This document shows positions 1 through 6,793 of a stretch of 64,000 nt of DNA, in pieces. How positions within the stretch are numbered: position 1 is the first letter of the stretch; every line of letters starts with the position of its first letter. The stretch covers positions 62,001 to 126,000 of the forward strand of contig FNZT01000006.1 in NCBI GenBank assembly GCA_900109435.1, read 5' to 3'. The notes under the pieces are model-generated. The model searched no databases. It was not told the origin of the DNA and worked only from the letters and a program-made list of their open reading frames with translations. The translations under genes and the position numbers were made by a program. Source of the DNA: Ruminococcus sp. YRD2003 (lineage in GTDB: Bacteria; Bacillota; Clostridia; Oscillospirales; Ruminococcaceae).

Positions 1-67
1 CACGTGCGGCGGACAAGGTTTTGTAACAGGGCGATGACCCGTTATTCCCACGCTTTGGAGGTATCTT

Positions 68-655
68 ATGCTTATTGATATTTCGCAGGAAGTTTTCTCC
101 TGCAATGTGTTCGAGGGAGACCCGCTTCCGATAAGGGAGCGGACGCTCCTTATCAGAAACGGCGATGCCTGCAATCTGACAAGTTTTTCAATGTGCGCCC
201 ATAACGGCACTCACGCCGACGCACCTTTCCACTTCTTCGACGGCGGCAGGACCATTGATGAAATGGGTCTCGAACCGTTTGCGGGCACGTGCTGGACTGC
301 GCGTCATGACGGGGATATCTCCGCAGCGGACGCTGAAATGATTCTCGAGAATGCAAGGGCTGCCAATGCTGCCGAGCGGATACTCGTCGGCGGAAAGGCT
401 GTGCTGACCGAAGAGGCTGCCGCTGTTTTCGCTGATGCCCGCATTCTCCTCTTCGGGAACGAGAGCCAGACTGTGGGTCCCGAGAACGCGCCTGAAGCTG
501 TCCACCGCATTATGCTCGGGGCGGATATCGCTCTGCTCGAAGGGATAGTCCTCACTAATGTCCCTGAGGGAAGATATTTCCTGAGTGCTGCTCCGCTCTG
601 TCTCGGCGGCTGTGACGGCGCTCCCTGCCGCGCTTTCCTGATAAAAGAAGATTGA
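68..655 (+). CDS. Cyclase family protein (kynurenine formamidase-like metal hydrolase)
   Basis: 195 residues, close to the usual ~200 of the family. The metal-binding signature HNGTHADAPFHFF is present near residues 45-57, which fits the HxGTHxDxPxH motif of cyclase/kynurenine-formamidase proteins (Zn or Mn hydrolases of amides and lactones). No signal peptide, so cytoplasmic. The ATG follows TTTGGAGGTATCTT, a clear ribosome site. The substrate cannot be told from sequence; many bacterial members are not true kynurenine formamidases. Bases 1-67 upstream hold only a short open tail in each frame and are not assigned. Confidence 0.85.
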   Translation: MLIDISQEVFSCNVFEGDPLPIRERTLLIRNGDACNLTSFSMCAHNGTHADAPFHFFDGGRTIDEMGLEPFAGTCWTARHDGDISAADAEMILENARAANAAERILVGGKAVLTEEAAAVFADARILLFGNESQTVGPENAPEAVHRIMLGADIALLEGIVLTNVPEGRYFLSAAPLCLGGCDGAPCRAFLIKED

Positions 656-664
656 ATACGTACA

Positions 665-710
665 GGCAATACCGTGCAAAGCCTTCAGGCGGTCTTTGTG
701 CGGTGCTGCC
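665..710. repeat. Short copy (A) of a MITE-like element with terminal inverted repeats
   Basis: A 46-bp inverted repeat begins GGCAATACCGTGCAAAG and ends CTTTGTGCGGTGCTGCC. Read on the minus strand it matches the first ~37 bp of the longer copies at 59029-59200 and 63015-63185 and then jumps straight to the opposite terminal repeat. It is therefore an internally deleted copy. It lies 10 bp past the cyclase stop codon and is followed by a run of T, so it may also serve as that gene's terminator. Confidence 0.7.
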
Positions 711-780
711 TTACGTTTTTTTGCTCCCGAATAAGACCGCTCTTTCAGTATAACACTTCAGTATAAGCTCTTTTCCATAT

Positions 781-2055
781 TTATTCTCTGTTTTTTAGTA
801 TCTCCGCAGGGGATATTTTCCTGATCTTTCTTATAAGCAGGCTGTTGATAACTGTGTAAACAAGAATGATAGCAAAGTATATCATTACATACAGATACCA
901 CGGAAAAGAAAGTTTCATAGCACAGGCAACATTCGGGATAAAGCTCGGGAATATCATATCCATAGCCTTTTTCGCAAGAGGCACGGCAATTGCTGCTCCT
1001 ACTGCAACTACAAAAAGATTTCCGTTCAAATACAGCGACCGTATCTCCTTCGGACGATAGCCGAATATTTTGATAAGAGATATTCCCATTGCTGACCTGT
1101 CTATCATGACCCCCAGCATAAGATACATCACTACGCAGAATACCACTGTTCCTGCCGCGATCAGTGTTACCACAAGTGAGAACATCAGCTTTACAAATAC
1201 GCTTGCACTTCTCTCTATGTCTTCCTTTGTTGTGACTGAGTACAGTCTGCCCTCGTCAATATCCAGCCTCTTATCTGAGTAAACTGTATTGAAGTAGTCC
1301 TCGTCCTTTCCGAAAAGCTCACGCATACTTCCAATGTCCATAAATATCGTAAAACCAACGGAGTAATCGCTGATATCCGTCACAGTAAAGCTGTAATCTG
1401 CGTCTGCTGCGGAGTTGCTGAACACAACTCTGTCGCCCACTTTGTAGCCGTAACGCTCCACCAGTGACGAGTTGATAACAGCCTTTGTCTTGCCTTTTTC
1501 GGGTCTGGCATCGAAATATTTGCTTTTACCGTCAATGCCGATAACAGTCACATCAAGTGTATATCCCATACAGTCTGTGCTGAGAGTTTCGATATATGCA
1601 GCCTCTCCGACTTCGGGGACTGTTTTCTCGGGATATTTGTACAGATACTGGTATTCATACTTTGTGTCGCTGACGGTATAGTCCCTGACATTGCTGCACA
1701 TCACATAGCAGTCAAGTCCCAGCATGACGACCATTATCGCAACAAGCATTCCGCAGATCATCGTCACCGCAGAACGTGATTCCCTGACTAACTGACGTAT
1801 CGGCTCTATCTGCGTCCCGTCGTCGGTCAGCTCGGAAATATTCTCATCAGAAAGCGGCACAAATACCGTAAACTGACCGTCCTCCACCATATTCACCGAC
1901 TTGTGGTTTTCAGTTCCCCGAATTATCATTTCCGCAGAACCGACTATCGAAACTACAAGATATATCCCCATTACTATAAGGAGAAGCAGTGCGGCATATC
2001 TTCCGATATTCGTTCTGAGATCACGCAGAAGGCGTTTGCTGAGTATCTTATTCAT
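781..2055 (-). CDS. ABC transporter permease, FtsX/MacB-like, internally shortened
   Basis: 424 residues. An N-terminal membrane segment (about 20-40) is followed by a short extracellular stretch. At about residue 84 the protein passes directly into the second half of the family: a membrane segment (~95-118), a soluble domain (~120-275) and three C-terminal membrane segments (~283-310, 335-360, 385-408) typical of an FtsX domain. Members of this clostridial permease group are usually about 750-800 residues with two FtsX domains and a coiled-coil extracellular region, so roughly half appears to be missing in frame. It overlaps the upstream ATPase gene by 1 nt (TAATG), so the two are translationally coupled. 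Function as an exporter is doubtful if the deletion is real. Confidence 0.8.
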   Translation of the reverse strand: MNKILSKRLLRDLRTNIGRYAALLLLIVMGIYLVVSIVGSAEMIIRGTENHKSVNMVEDGQFTVFVPLSDENISELTDDGTQIEPIRQLVRESRSAVTMICGMLVAIMVVMLGLDCYVMCSNVRDYTVSDTKYEYQYLYKYPEKTVPEVGEAAYIETLSTDCMGYTLDVTVIGIDGKSKYFDARPEKGKTKAVINSSLVERYGYKVGDRVVFSNSAADADYSFTVTDISDYSVGFTIFMDIGSMRELFGKDEDYFNTVYSDKRLDIDEGRLYSVTTKEDIERSASVFVKLMFSLVVTLIAAGTVVFCVVMYLMLGVMIDRSAMGISLIKIFGYRPKEIRSLYLNGNLFVVAVGAAIAVPLAKKAMDMIFPSFIPNVACAMKLSFPWYLYVMIYFAIILVYTVINSLLIRKIRKISPAEILKNRE

Positions 2056-2756
2056 TATAAGTCCTCCAGTTCTGCGGCAGGAACTCTCTTTTCATTCTCA
2101 TATTCCTTTTTCACAAGTCCGTCCTTTATGATAATGACCTTATGCACCATATTTTTTATGGAATTATTGTGAGTAACTATCAGCATTGTAGTACCGTATT
2201 TTTCGTTTATCTTTTCAAGAAGAACAAGTATATCACGGCTGGTTTTTGAATCCAGCGCACCTGTGGGCTCATCACACAGGAGCAGCTTGGGATTCTTCAC
2301 AAGTGCTCTTGCAATAGCACATCTCTGCTGTTGTACGCCCGAAAGCTGTGCAGGGAATTTATTCTGATGCTCTGTAAGCCCGAGAGTGTCCAGAAGCTCG
2401 TCTATATCAAGAGGCTTTTCGGCTATATACCGGCATATCTGTATATTCTCCCTGACAGTGAGATTGGGTACAAGATTATAGAACTGAAAGATGAATCCCA
2501 GATTATCACGCCGATAATCCGAAAGCTGTGCAGGCTTCATCCCGAATATCTCGGTCCCGTCAACTTTTATCGAACCCGAATCCATAGTATCAAGTCCGCC
2601 GATACAGTTAAGGAGCGTGGATTTCCCCGAGCCGCTTGTGCCTTGGATAACGCACATCTGTCCTCTTTCAAGTCCCGTGGAAACCCCTTTCAGCACCTGA
2701 ATGTAGCTTGTATCCTTACCATAGCTTTTCTTAACGTCTTTCACCTGAAGATACAT
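2055..2756 (-). CDS. ABC transporter ATP-binding protein, LolD/MacB type
   Basis: 233 residues, normal for the family. Walker A is GTSGSGKST (about 40-48), the Q-loop lies in FIFQFYNL, Walker B is LLLCDEPTGALD and the switch histidine is in IVTHNN. The signature motif reads LSGVQQQR instead of LSGGQQQR; the codon is GTA (Val). This motif contacts the ATP gamma-phosphate of the partner subunit, so the change could weaken ATPase activity. The gene is the first of a two-gene operon with the shortened permease, with a GGAGG ribosome site ahead of the ATG. Confidence 0.9.
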   Translation of the reverse strand: MYLQVKDVKKSYGKDTSYIQVLKGVSTGLERGQMCVIQGTSGSGKSTLLNCIGGLDTMDSGSIKVDGTEIFGMKPAQLSDYRRDNLGFIFQFYNLVPNLTVRENIQICRYIAEKPLDIDELLDTLGLTEHQNKFPAQLSGVQQQRCAIARALVKNPKLLLCDEPTGALDSKTSRDILVLLEKINEKYGTTMLIVTHNNSIKNMVHKVIIIKDGLVKKEYENEKRVPAAELEDL

Positions 2757-2794
2757 TTATATTCCTCCAATTGTAAGTATCTACTAACACATTA

Positions 2795-3031
2795 TCAAAA
2801 GCAAAGGGAGTTCCCTCCCCGCTTTATGTTACCGAGCACCTCTATGGAATAAATGTCATCAAAAGAGATAGCAGTCTTGACAACCTTGAGTCTGCGGTAT
2901 GGGGGATTGAGCTCATTCACTACTCCTTCGATGTTCGTATACGCATCAATGTCGTAGTATCTGATTTTGACAGTAGTACCTACCCGGAGCTTGTTCAGCG
3001 TGTTGGATATAGCCTTGTCTATCACGCACAC
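2795..3031 (-). pseudogene. YolD-like C-terminal remnant fused to an SDR scrap
   Basis: A 78-codon frame starting at GTG. Residues ~9-70 look like the C-terminal half of a YolD-like protein: an SH3-like strand pattern with VKIRYYD, GVV, YRRLKVV and ISFDDIYSIEVL. The first residues (CVIDKA) instead continue a short-chain dehydrogenase reading from the adjoining fragment after a frameshift. YolD-like proteins in this group are usually over 100 residues, so the N-terminal half is missing. Probably a non-functional chimera left by a deletion. Confidence 0.55.
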
Positions 3032-3122
3032 CGCCGCATCATTTTCTGCGGAACTCCTCGGCTATACACTTTCCGATACCATTTGCACCGCCTGTTACTA
3101 CGGCTACTTTGTTTTTGAACAT
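3010..3122 (-). pseudogene. N-terminal fragment of a short-chain dehydrogenase/reductase
   Basis: ATG at 3122 opens a frame reading MFKNKVAVVTGGANGIGKC and then IAEEFRRK before a stop at 3039. This is the beta1-alpha1 nucleotide-binding start of a classical SDR, with the glycine motif TGGxxGIG. A one-base shift near 3045 restores the expected continuation (NDAAVCVIDK), after which the sequence changes to the YolD-like remnant. Only about 37 of the usual ~250 residues remain. Confidence 0.7.
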
Positions 3123-3123
3123 A

Positions 3124-3714
3124 CTATCGCTGTTCATTCTTTTTTGGCCTCGATTCCCCAAAGCTACTAAAAACCTTTTCCCATTTTACTGCTGGATAAC
3201 GCCATTTATATGTTTTATGCTCATCATAATTGTATTTCAGGTATTTGCGAGCAAGTAACTCGCGCTCCTTGAAGTATTCATCTCGATTAGCATTTTCAAG
3301 TTCTTTTGCTTCTTGAATTGCTTTTGATATATCATTAATTCCGTTCAGTATTCCTCTCGTAAAATGCAACTCATAAGCACATTTGTAGTCTAAATACGCT
3401 TCCAAAAAATCCGAGTTGTTCATTTCGTTTTCGTCATCTAATGCGATTATACAGCTGCCAGTAAAGTATACAGGAACTTTGTTAGAATACTTTTCATCAT
3501 CCAAGAAAATACGCTCTTTTATTATTCCCCAAAGCTGCTTTTTTTCAACACTATAAACCGCTTCATAACCGCGCCAGCAACTTGAACAGAACCCCCTACT
3601 TACTTTAGGTATGTTAAAACGTCCGTAATCAATGATTTGTTTTCCTTTTTCCACGTCAATCAAGGTAAACCTTTGCCCCTTGTAATAAAAATAATCTCTT
3701 GATTGCATTGTCAT
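3124..3714 (-). CDS. Hypothetical protein, unrecognised
   Basis: About 196 residues from the ATG at 3714, which sits 8 nt behind GAGG; a GTG further upstream is also open. No signal peptide or membrane segment. The protein is rich in aromatic and charged residues, has one Cys pair (CSSC, near 45) and a charged helical C-terminal third ending in a basic tail. I do not recognise a family. It is more AT-rich than its neighbours and lies beside gene remnants, which suggests acquired DNA. Confidence 0.6.
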   Translation of the reverse strand: MTMQSRDYFYYKGQRFTLIDVEKGKQIIDYGRFNIPKVSRGFCSSCWRGYEAVYSVEKKQLWGIIKERIFLDDEKYSNKVPVYFTGSCIIALDDENEMNNSDFLEAYLDYKCAYELHFTRGILNGINDISKAIQEAKELENANRDEYFKERELLARKYLKYNYDEHKTYKWRYPAVKWEKVFSSFGESRPKKNEQR

Positions 3715-3828
3715 AGTTATCACCTCAAACTATCCAATTTATTCCCTTAGCAATACGCTTCTCAGGCTCATTGAAGTGTCCGCCGTCGTTCTATCCAAAG
3801 ATATGACGGGACACATATTTATCGCCGC

Positions 3829-4518
3829 TTAAAGATCTCTCAGCTTTCCGCCTGAAAAGTAATAAATATTCTCTTTCTTATACCCATATTTCGAGCCTTT
3901 GACGCTGATATGCGGCTCAAAAGTGAAATAATCCACTGACGAAAGCAGTGCAGTGTTGCCATTTTCGATGTAAATACGGTCGTTTTTGTCCTTTACGATC
4001 GAGTGACCGAGATTGCCGAGAAAGTCAAGGTTGATAAATCCGCGATTAGTTATTAGCTGATTGATATGGAAATACAGCTCCTCAAATGTAGTCTGCGGAG
4101 TCGCAAAGCTGAGCAGTTCAGCGTGAAGTTTCTCCTCCATAAGCAGACCGTTCCGCCATTCATCACTGCGGATACTGCTTATATCGTCAACTACTTTGCC
4201 GCCCTCGAGAATTATCGTTCTTGCGTAGTCGCCCCATATATTGTCGTTCTGTTGACTGAGGTCGATAGTTATGATGTCGTCAGCAGCGATAAGTCGGTCG
4301 GAGGTCACATACTCTCTGCCCGAGACTGATACTGTGGTCTCGTCACCTGAGAATACAAATGCACCAATGTCCCAGTACCAGAACGAATCTGCTCCCAACG
4401 CAAGCATTTTATCCTCGCAAAGGCGACGTACCTCGGTCAGCTTCACACCTGTATGTATCTCATTTTTTATGTATTCTATCGTGTCTTTCGCTATCTTCTG
4501 TACTTCGGAGTATCTCAT
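3829..4518 (-). CDS. M24 family metallopeptidase-like protein (Xaa-Pro peptidase fold)
   Basis: 229 residues with the pita-bread fold signature: FVFSGDE, then the first metal ligand in ITIDLSQQ, the second in WGDYART, a His in LGNLGHSI and a Glu in YFTFEPHI. These match the D-D-H-E-E ligand order of methionine aminopeptidase/prolidase enzymes. It lacks the N-terminal creatinase domain of full-length Xaa-Pro aminopeptidases. A short ribosome site (AGAAGG) precedes the ATG. It ends 16 nt from the next minus-strand gene upstream, so the two may be co-transcribed. Substrate unknown. Confidence 0.8.
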   Translation of the reverse strand: MRYSEVQKIAKDTIEYIKNEIHTGVKLTEVRRLCEDKMLALGADSFWYWDIGAFVFSGDETTVSVSGREYVTSDRLIAADDIITIDLSQQNDNIWGDYARTIILEGGKVVDDISSIRSDEWRNGLLMEEKLHAELLSFATPQTTFEELYFHINQLITNRGFINLDFLGNLGHSIVKDKNDRIYIENGNTALLSSVDYFTFEPHISVKGSKYGYKKENIYYFSGGKLRDL

Positions 4519-4533
4519 ACGATCGCCTTCTTT

Positions 4534-5073
4534 CTATACTAATGAATTTCCCAGCTCATACGCCTCTTCCGGCGCAGAGCTATTTTCAATGTCACCTATG
4601 TCTTTTACTCCGCGAACAAGTACAGTGCCGATACTTTTAAGCTTGAAGAAGTCCAAAACCATTTGGTACTGCATCAGTATCGGATCAAACAGATTCGGGA
4701 GCTGTGCTGCTCCTACAAGCAAAAGTCCGAGTTTCTTGATATGAAACGTGTTCCTCATGGGAGTGTGAAGCCTGTCCACGATAGCTTTCAGCTGTGCGCT
4801 GATACCATAGAAATATACAGGCGAGGCAATGACGACAATATCCGCATTCCTTAGCTTCTCATATATCTTCACCATGTCATCATCCTGGAAACATTTATTG
4901 CCTTCGCGCACGAAACAGCTGTTACAGCCTATGCAGGGATTGACATTATAATCGGCAACAGACACTATCTCAACGTTATTATTCTGGACAGCTCCATCTG
5001 CAAAGCTCTGTGCCAACTGCGCAGTATTGCCGTTTATTCTCATACTGCCTACAAGTATTACTATGTTGCTCAT
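4534..5073 (-). CDS. Flavodoxin-fold NADPH-dependent FMN reductase family protein
   Basis: About 179 residues. The N-terminal FMN phosphate loop GSMRINGNTAQL is typical of the family, followed by CIGCNSCF, a cysteine pattern common in clostridial iron-sulfur flavoproteins and FMN reductases, and SPVYFYGISAQLKAIVDR. The ATG at 5073 is preferred because GGGGG sits 7-8 nt upstream; a further in-frame start lies at 5094. Transcribed from a good promoter at 5108-5136. Confidence 0.85.
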   Translation of the reverse strand: MSNIVILVGSMRINGNTAQLAQSFADGAVQNNNVEIVSVADYNVNPCIGCNSCFVREGNKCFQDDDMVKIYEKLRNADIVVIASPVYFYGISAQLKAIVDRLHTPMRNTFHIKKLGLLLVGAAQLPNLFDPILMQYQMVLDFFKLKSIGTVLVRGVKDIGDIENSSAPEEAYELGNSLV

Positions 5074-5107
5074 TTCAGCCCCCACTAATCTCAAAACTTA
5101 TATGCAT

Positions 5108-5136
5108 ATTATAGCACATTACGGATAGTATGTAAA
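5108..5136 (-). promoter_or_regulatory. Sigma-A-type promoter of the FMN reductase gene
   Basis: On the minus strand, TTTACA (5136-5131) and TATAAT (5113-5108) are separated by 17 bp, about 35 bp ahead of the start codon at 5073. Confidence 0.7.
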
Positions 5137-5205
5137 TATAAAAAACAGAAACGCAAACTAGTGCCATTTGCCTTATATGGAGAATAAATTCAAATGATAA
5201 AAGCT

Positions 5206-5636
5206 TTAGAGTTTGCCTTGTGAATCCCACTGCTGAATAGTGAGTGCGTCATTTGGAGTAATGCCCTCAATGTCATCAACATCTGCATTTAGCTTACCTT
5301 GTTCCGTGAGTTCATATTTGTCACGGTTACCAATGAACTGGAGAATTGTTACAGCATCAGCAACTGTAGTTCTGCCCACTTACCGTTAACAGGTTCTATT
5401 TCCCAATCAGACGGATATCCAAATTCATCAGGTGTGATCTCTTCTGATAGCGCTGTATTGATATTTACATAGAATGTGAAATAGGGATATGCTTCATCTT
5501 TGATGAATTTCTTATAAGCGCCATAATCAGGCGAACAATAATTATTGCCTGTGTAAAAAGCGGGATGAGTATTCAGATAATTCTCGAATTTTACTGAGTC
5601 ATCTATTGCATCATCATCGAAACTACATTCAACCAA
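5206..5636 (-). pseudogene. Frameshifted, 5'-truncated dockerin protein remnant
   Basis: The upstream frame encodes about 90 unrecognised residues ending EIEPVNGKWAE. Just past it, in the next frame, the sequence reads TTVADAVTILQFIGNRDKY and continues through NADVDDIEGITPNDALTIQ to a stop at 5206. That is a type I dockerin (paired calcium loops with helices). A single frameshift near 5370 separates the halves. No signal peptide remains, so the 5' end is missing too. Confidence 0.75.
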
Positions 5637-5675
5637 CTCATCTTTTTTAACGCATAGAATGTTCCGAAAGTCGTG

Positions 5676-5702
5676 TTAAGAGAAAGAAACTCTTAATTTT
5701 TT
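5676..5702 (+). terminator. Rho-independent terminator-like hairpin
   Basis: TTAAGAG, a 7-nt loop and CTCTTAA, followed by a run of T. It points along the plus strand between the dockerin remnant and the transposase scrap; no intact plus-strand gene precedes it. Confidence 0.5.
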
Positions 5703-5710
5703 ACCATAAT

Positions 5711-5822
5711 AATGCTGCCTGCGAGCAGTTTCACAGCGAGATGAAAACAAATATGGAGATCGAGAATCTGCAAAACGGCAAATCTGAAGTCAACGCACTG
5801 ATTCTGATTGCAGGATATCTGA
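5711..5822 (+). pseudogene. Transposase fragment, IS1380-like
   Basis: An open plus-strand stretch reads AACEQFHSEMKTNMEIENLQ and then NGKSEVNALILIAGYLTDQ. This resembles the conserved 'EQFHSE-K-D...LERLPSG-F..NALIL' block near the C-terminal end of IS1380-family DDE transposases. Both ends are missing. It abuts the end of the AraC-type gene on the other strand. Confidence 0.5.
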
Positions 5823-5826
5823 CTGA

Positions 5827-6630
5827 TCAGGTTTTATTATGTTCGATTTTCTTCTTTCTGAATACGGCAGGCATAAGACCGGTTTTTTCGCGAAAAAGCT
5901 TCACAAAGTGTGACGCGCTGCCATATCCGCAGGTCTCGGCTATGCCCTCTATTCTGGAGTCAGTCATGGTCAGGAGTTCGCAGCTGCGCTGAATGCGGCT
6001 GTCAATGATGTCCTGCATCATGGTCGAGCCGAATGCCGTGATGTAAAGGTGCTGGAAGCGAGAACGGCTAATACCAAGCTCGTCAGCGAAGAAGTCGGCG
6101 TTCCATTCCTGTTCAGGCCAGCGAAATATGGATTCACGTATCCACAAAAGGGTGTGCATATACTTGGTCTCCGTAAGAAATGAATCACTGTAATGGAATA
6201 TCATCTGGTCGTTGAATTTGTATAGTATCATGCGCAGATACAACGAGACTATCTCATTGCGTTTTTGATGTGCGGAGTAGAATTCGAAGCATATATTCCG
6301 CATGATAGCGGAAGCAGCGTTCACATCTCCGATATGGACAGGTTTGTTCAGAGGTATATCAAGCTCCTTGAAGAGCCTCATGTCCTCCTCGTCCGGGAAA
6401 AAGTGGAGCCAGTCGTCGATGTATATGTCGCCGTCAGCGGAGTATTTCAGCGGCGCATGGAGCGGAAAAATGATATACGAGCCTGCCTTTGTGTGTATCT
6501 CCTCGCCGTCAATACAGAAAACAGCAGGAGTTTTCACTATGAGCAGCAGCCAGTCGCCTGAACCGTCCGGACGGTCTACTGCGAATCGTTCGTCATGTAT
6601 ATGATGATATCCTACGCACAGACATTTCAT
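5827..6630 (-). CDS. AraC family transcriptional regulator
   Basis: About 267 residues. The N-terminal half is a cupin-like sensing domain (PLHAPLKYSADG, then IDDWLHFFPDE); the C-terminal ~100 residues are the two-helix-turn-helix AraC domain (FFADELGISRSRFQHLYITA; IAETCGYGSASHFVKLFREK). The ATG at 6630 is chosen because AGAGGTG lies 6 nt upstream; a longer frame runs to 6723. Divergent from the sensor-regulator at 6794, with a palindrome between them. Likely a sugar-responsive activator. Confidence 0.9.
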   Translation of the reverse strand: MKCLCVGYHHIHDERFAVDRPDGSGDWLLLIVKTPAVFCIDGEEIHTKAGSYIIFPLHAPLKYSADGDIYIDDWLHFFPDEEDMRLFKELDIPLNKPVHIGDVNAASAIMRNICFEFYSAHQKRNEIVSLYLRMILYKFNDQMIFHYSDSFLTETKYMHTLLWIRESIFRWPEQEWNADFFADELGISRSRFQHLYITAFGSTMMQDIIDSRIQRSCELLTMTDSRIEGIAETCGYGSASHFVKLFREKTGLMPAVFRKKKIEHNKT

Positions 6631-6691
6631 TTTCATCACCTCTATATTGATTTTATCATAATTATGGTAGAAAAGCCAACGAAAATATTGC

Positions 6692-6717
6692 ATTTGTGCT
6701 ATTATCGTAGCACAAAT
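6692..6717. promoter_or_regulatory. Palindrome between two divergent AraC-type genes (candidate operator)
   Basis: Perfect inverted repeat: ATTTGTGCTA at 6692-6701, a 6-bp spacer TTATCG, and TAGCACAAAT at 6708-6717. It sits in the 163-bp gap between the regulator starting at 6630 on the minus strand and the one starting at 6794 on the plus strand. A TAGAAT-type -10 for the plus gene lies just downstream. Confidence 0.6.
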
Positions 6718-6793
6718 ACGCATTTACTTTTTCAACAGTCTGCGATAGAATAATAGTAAGAGAAAGACGTTTTCCCAGAAGGAGGTGCGGAAT

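Noticed and set aside
1..67. Tail of an upstream coding gene at the window edge
   Set aside because: All three frames close within ~90 bases and none gives a recognisable family ending, so no feature is claimed.
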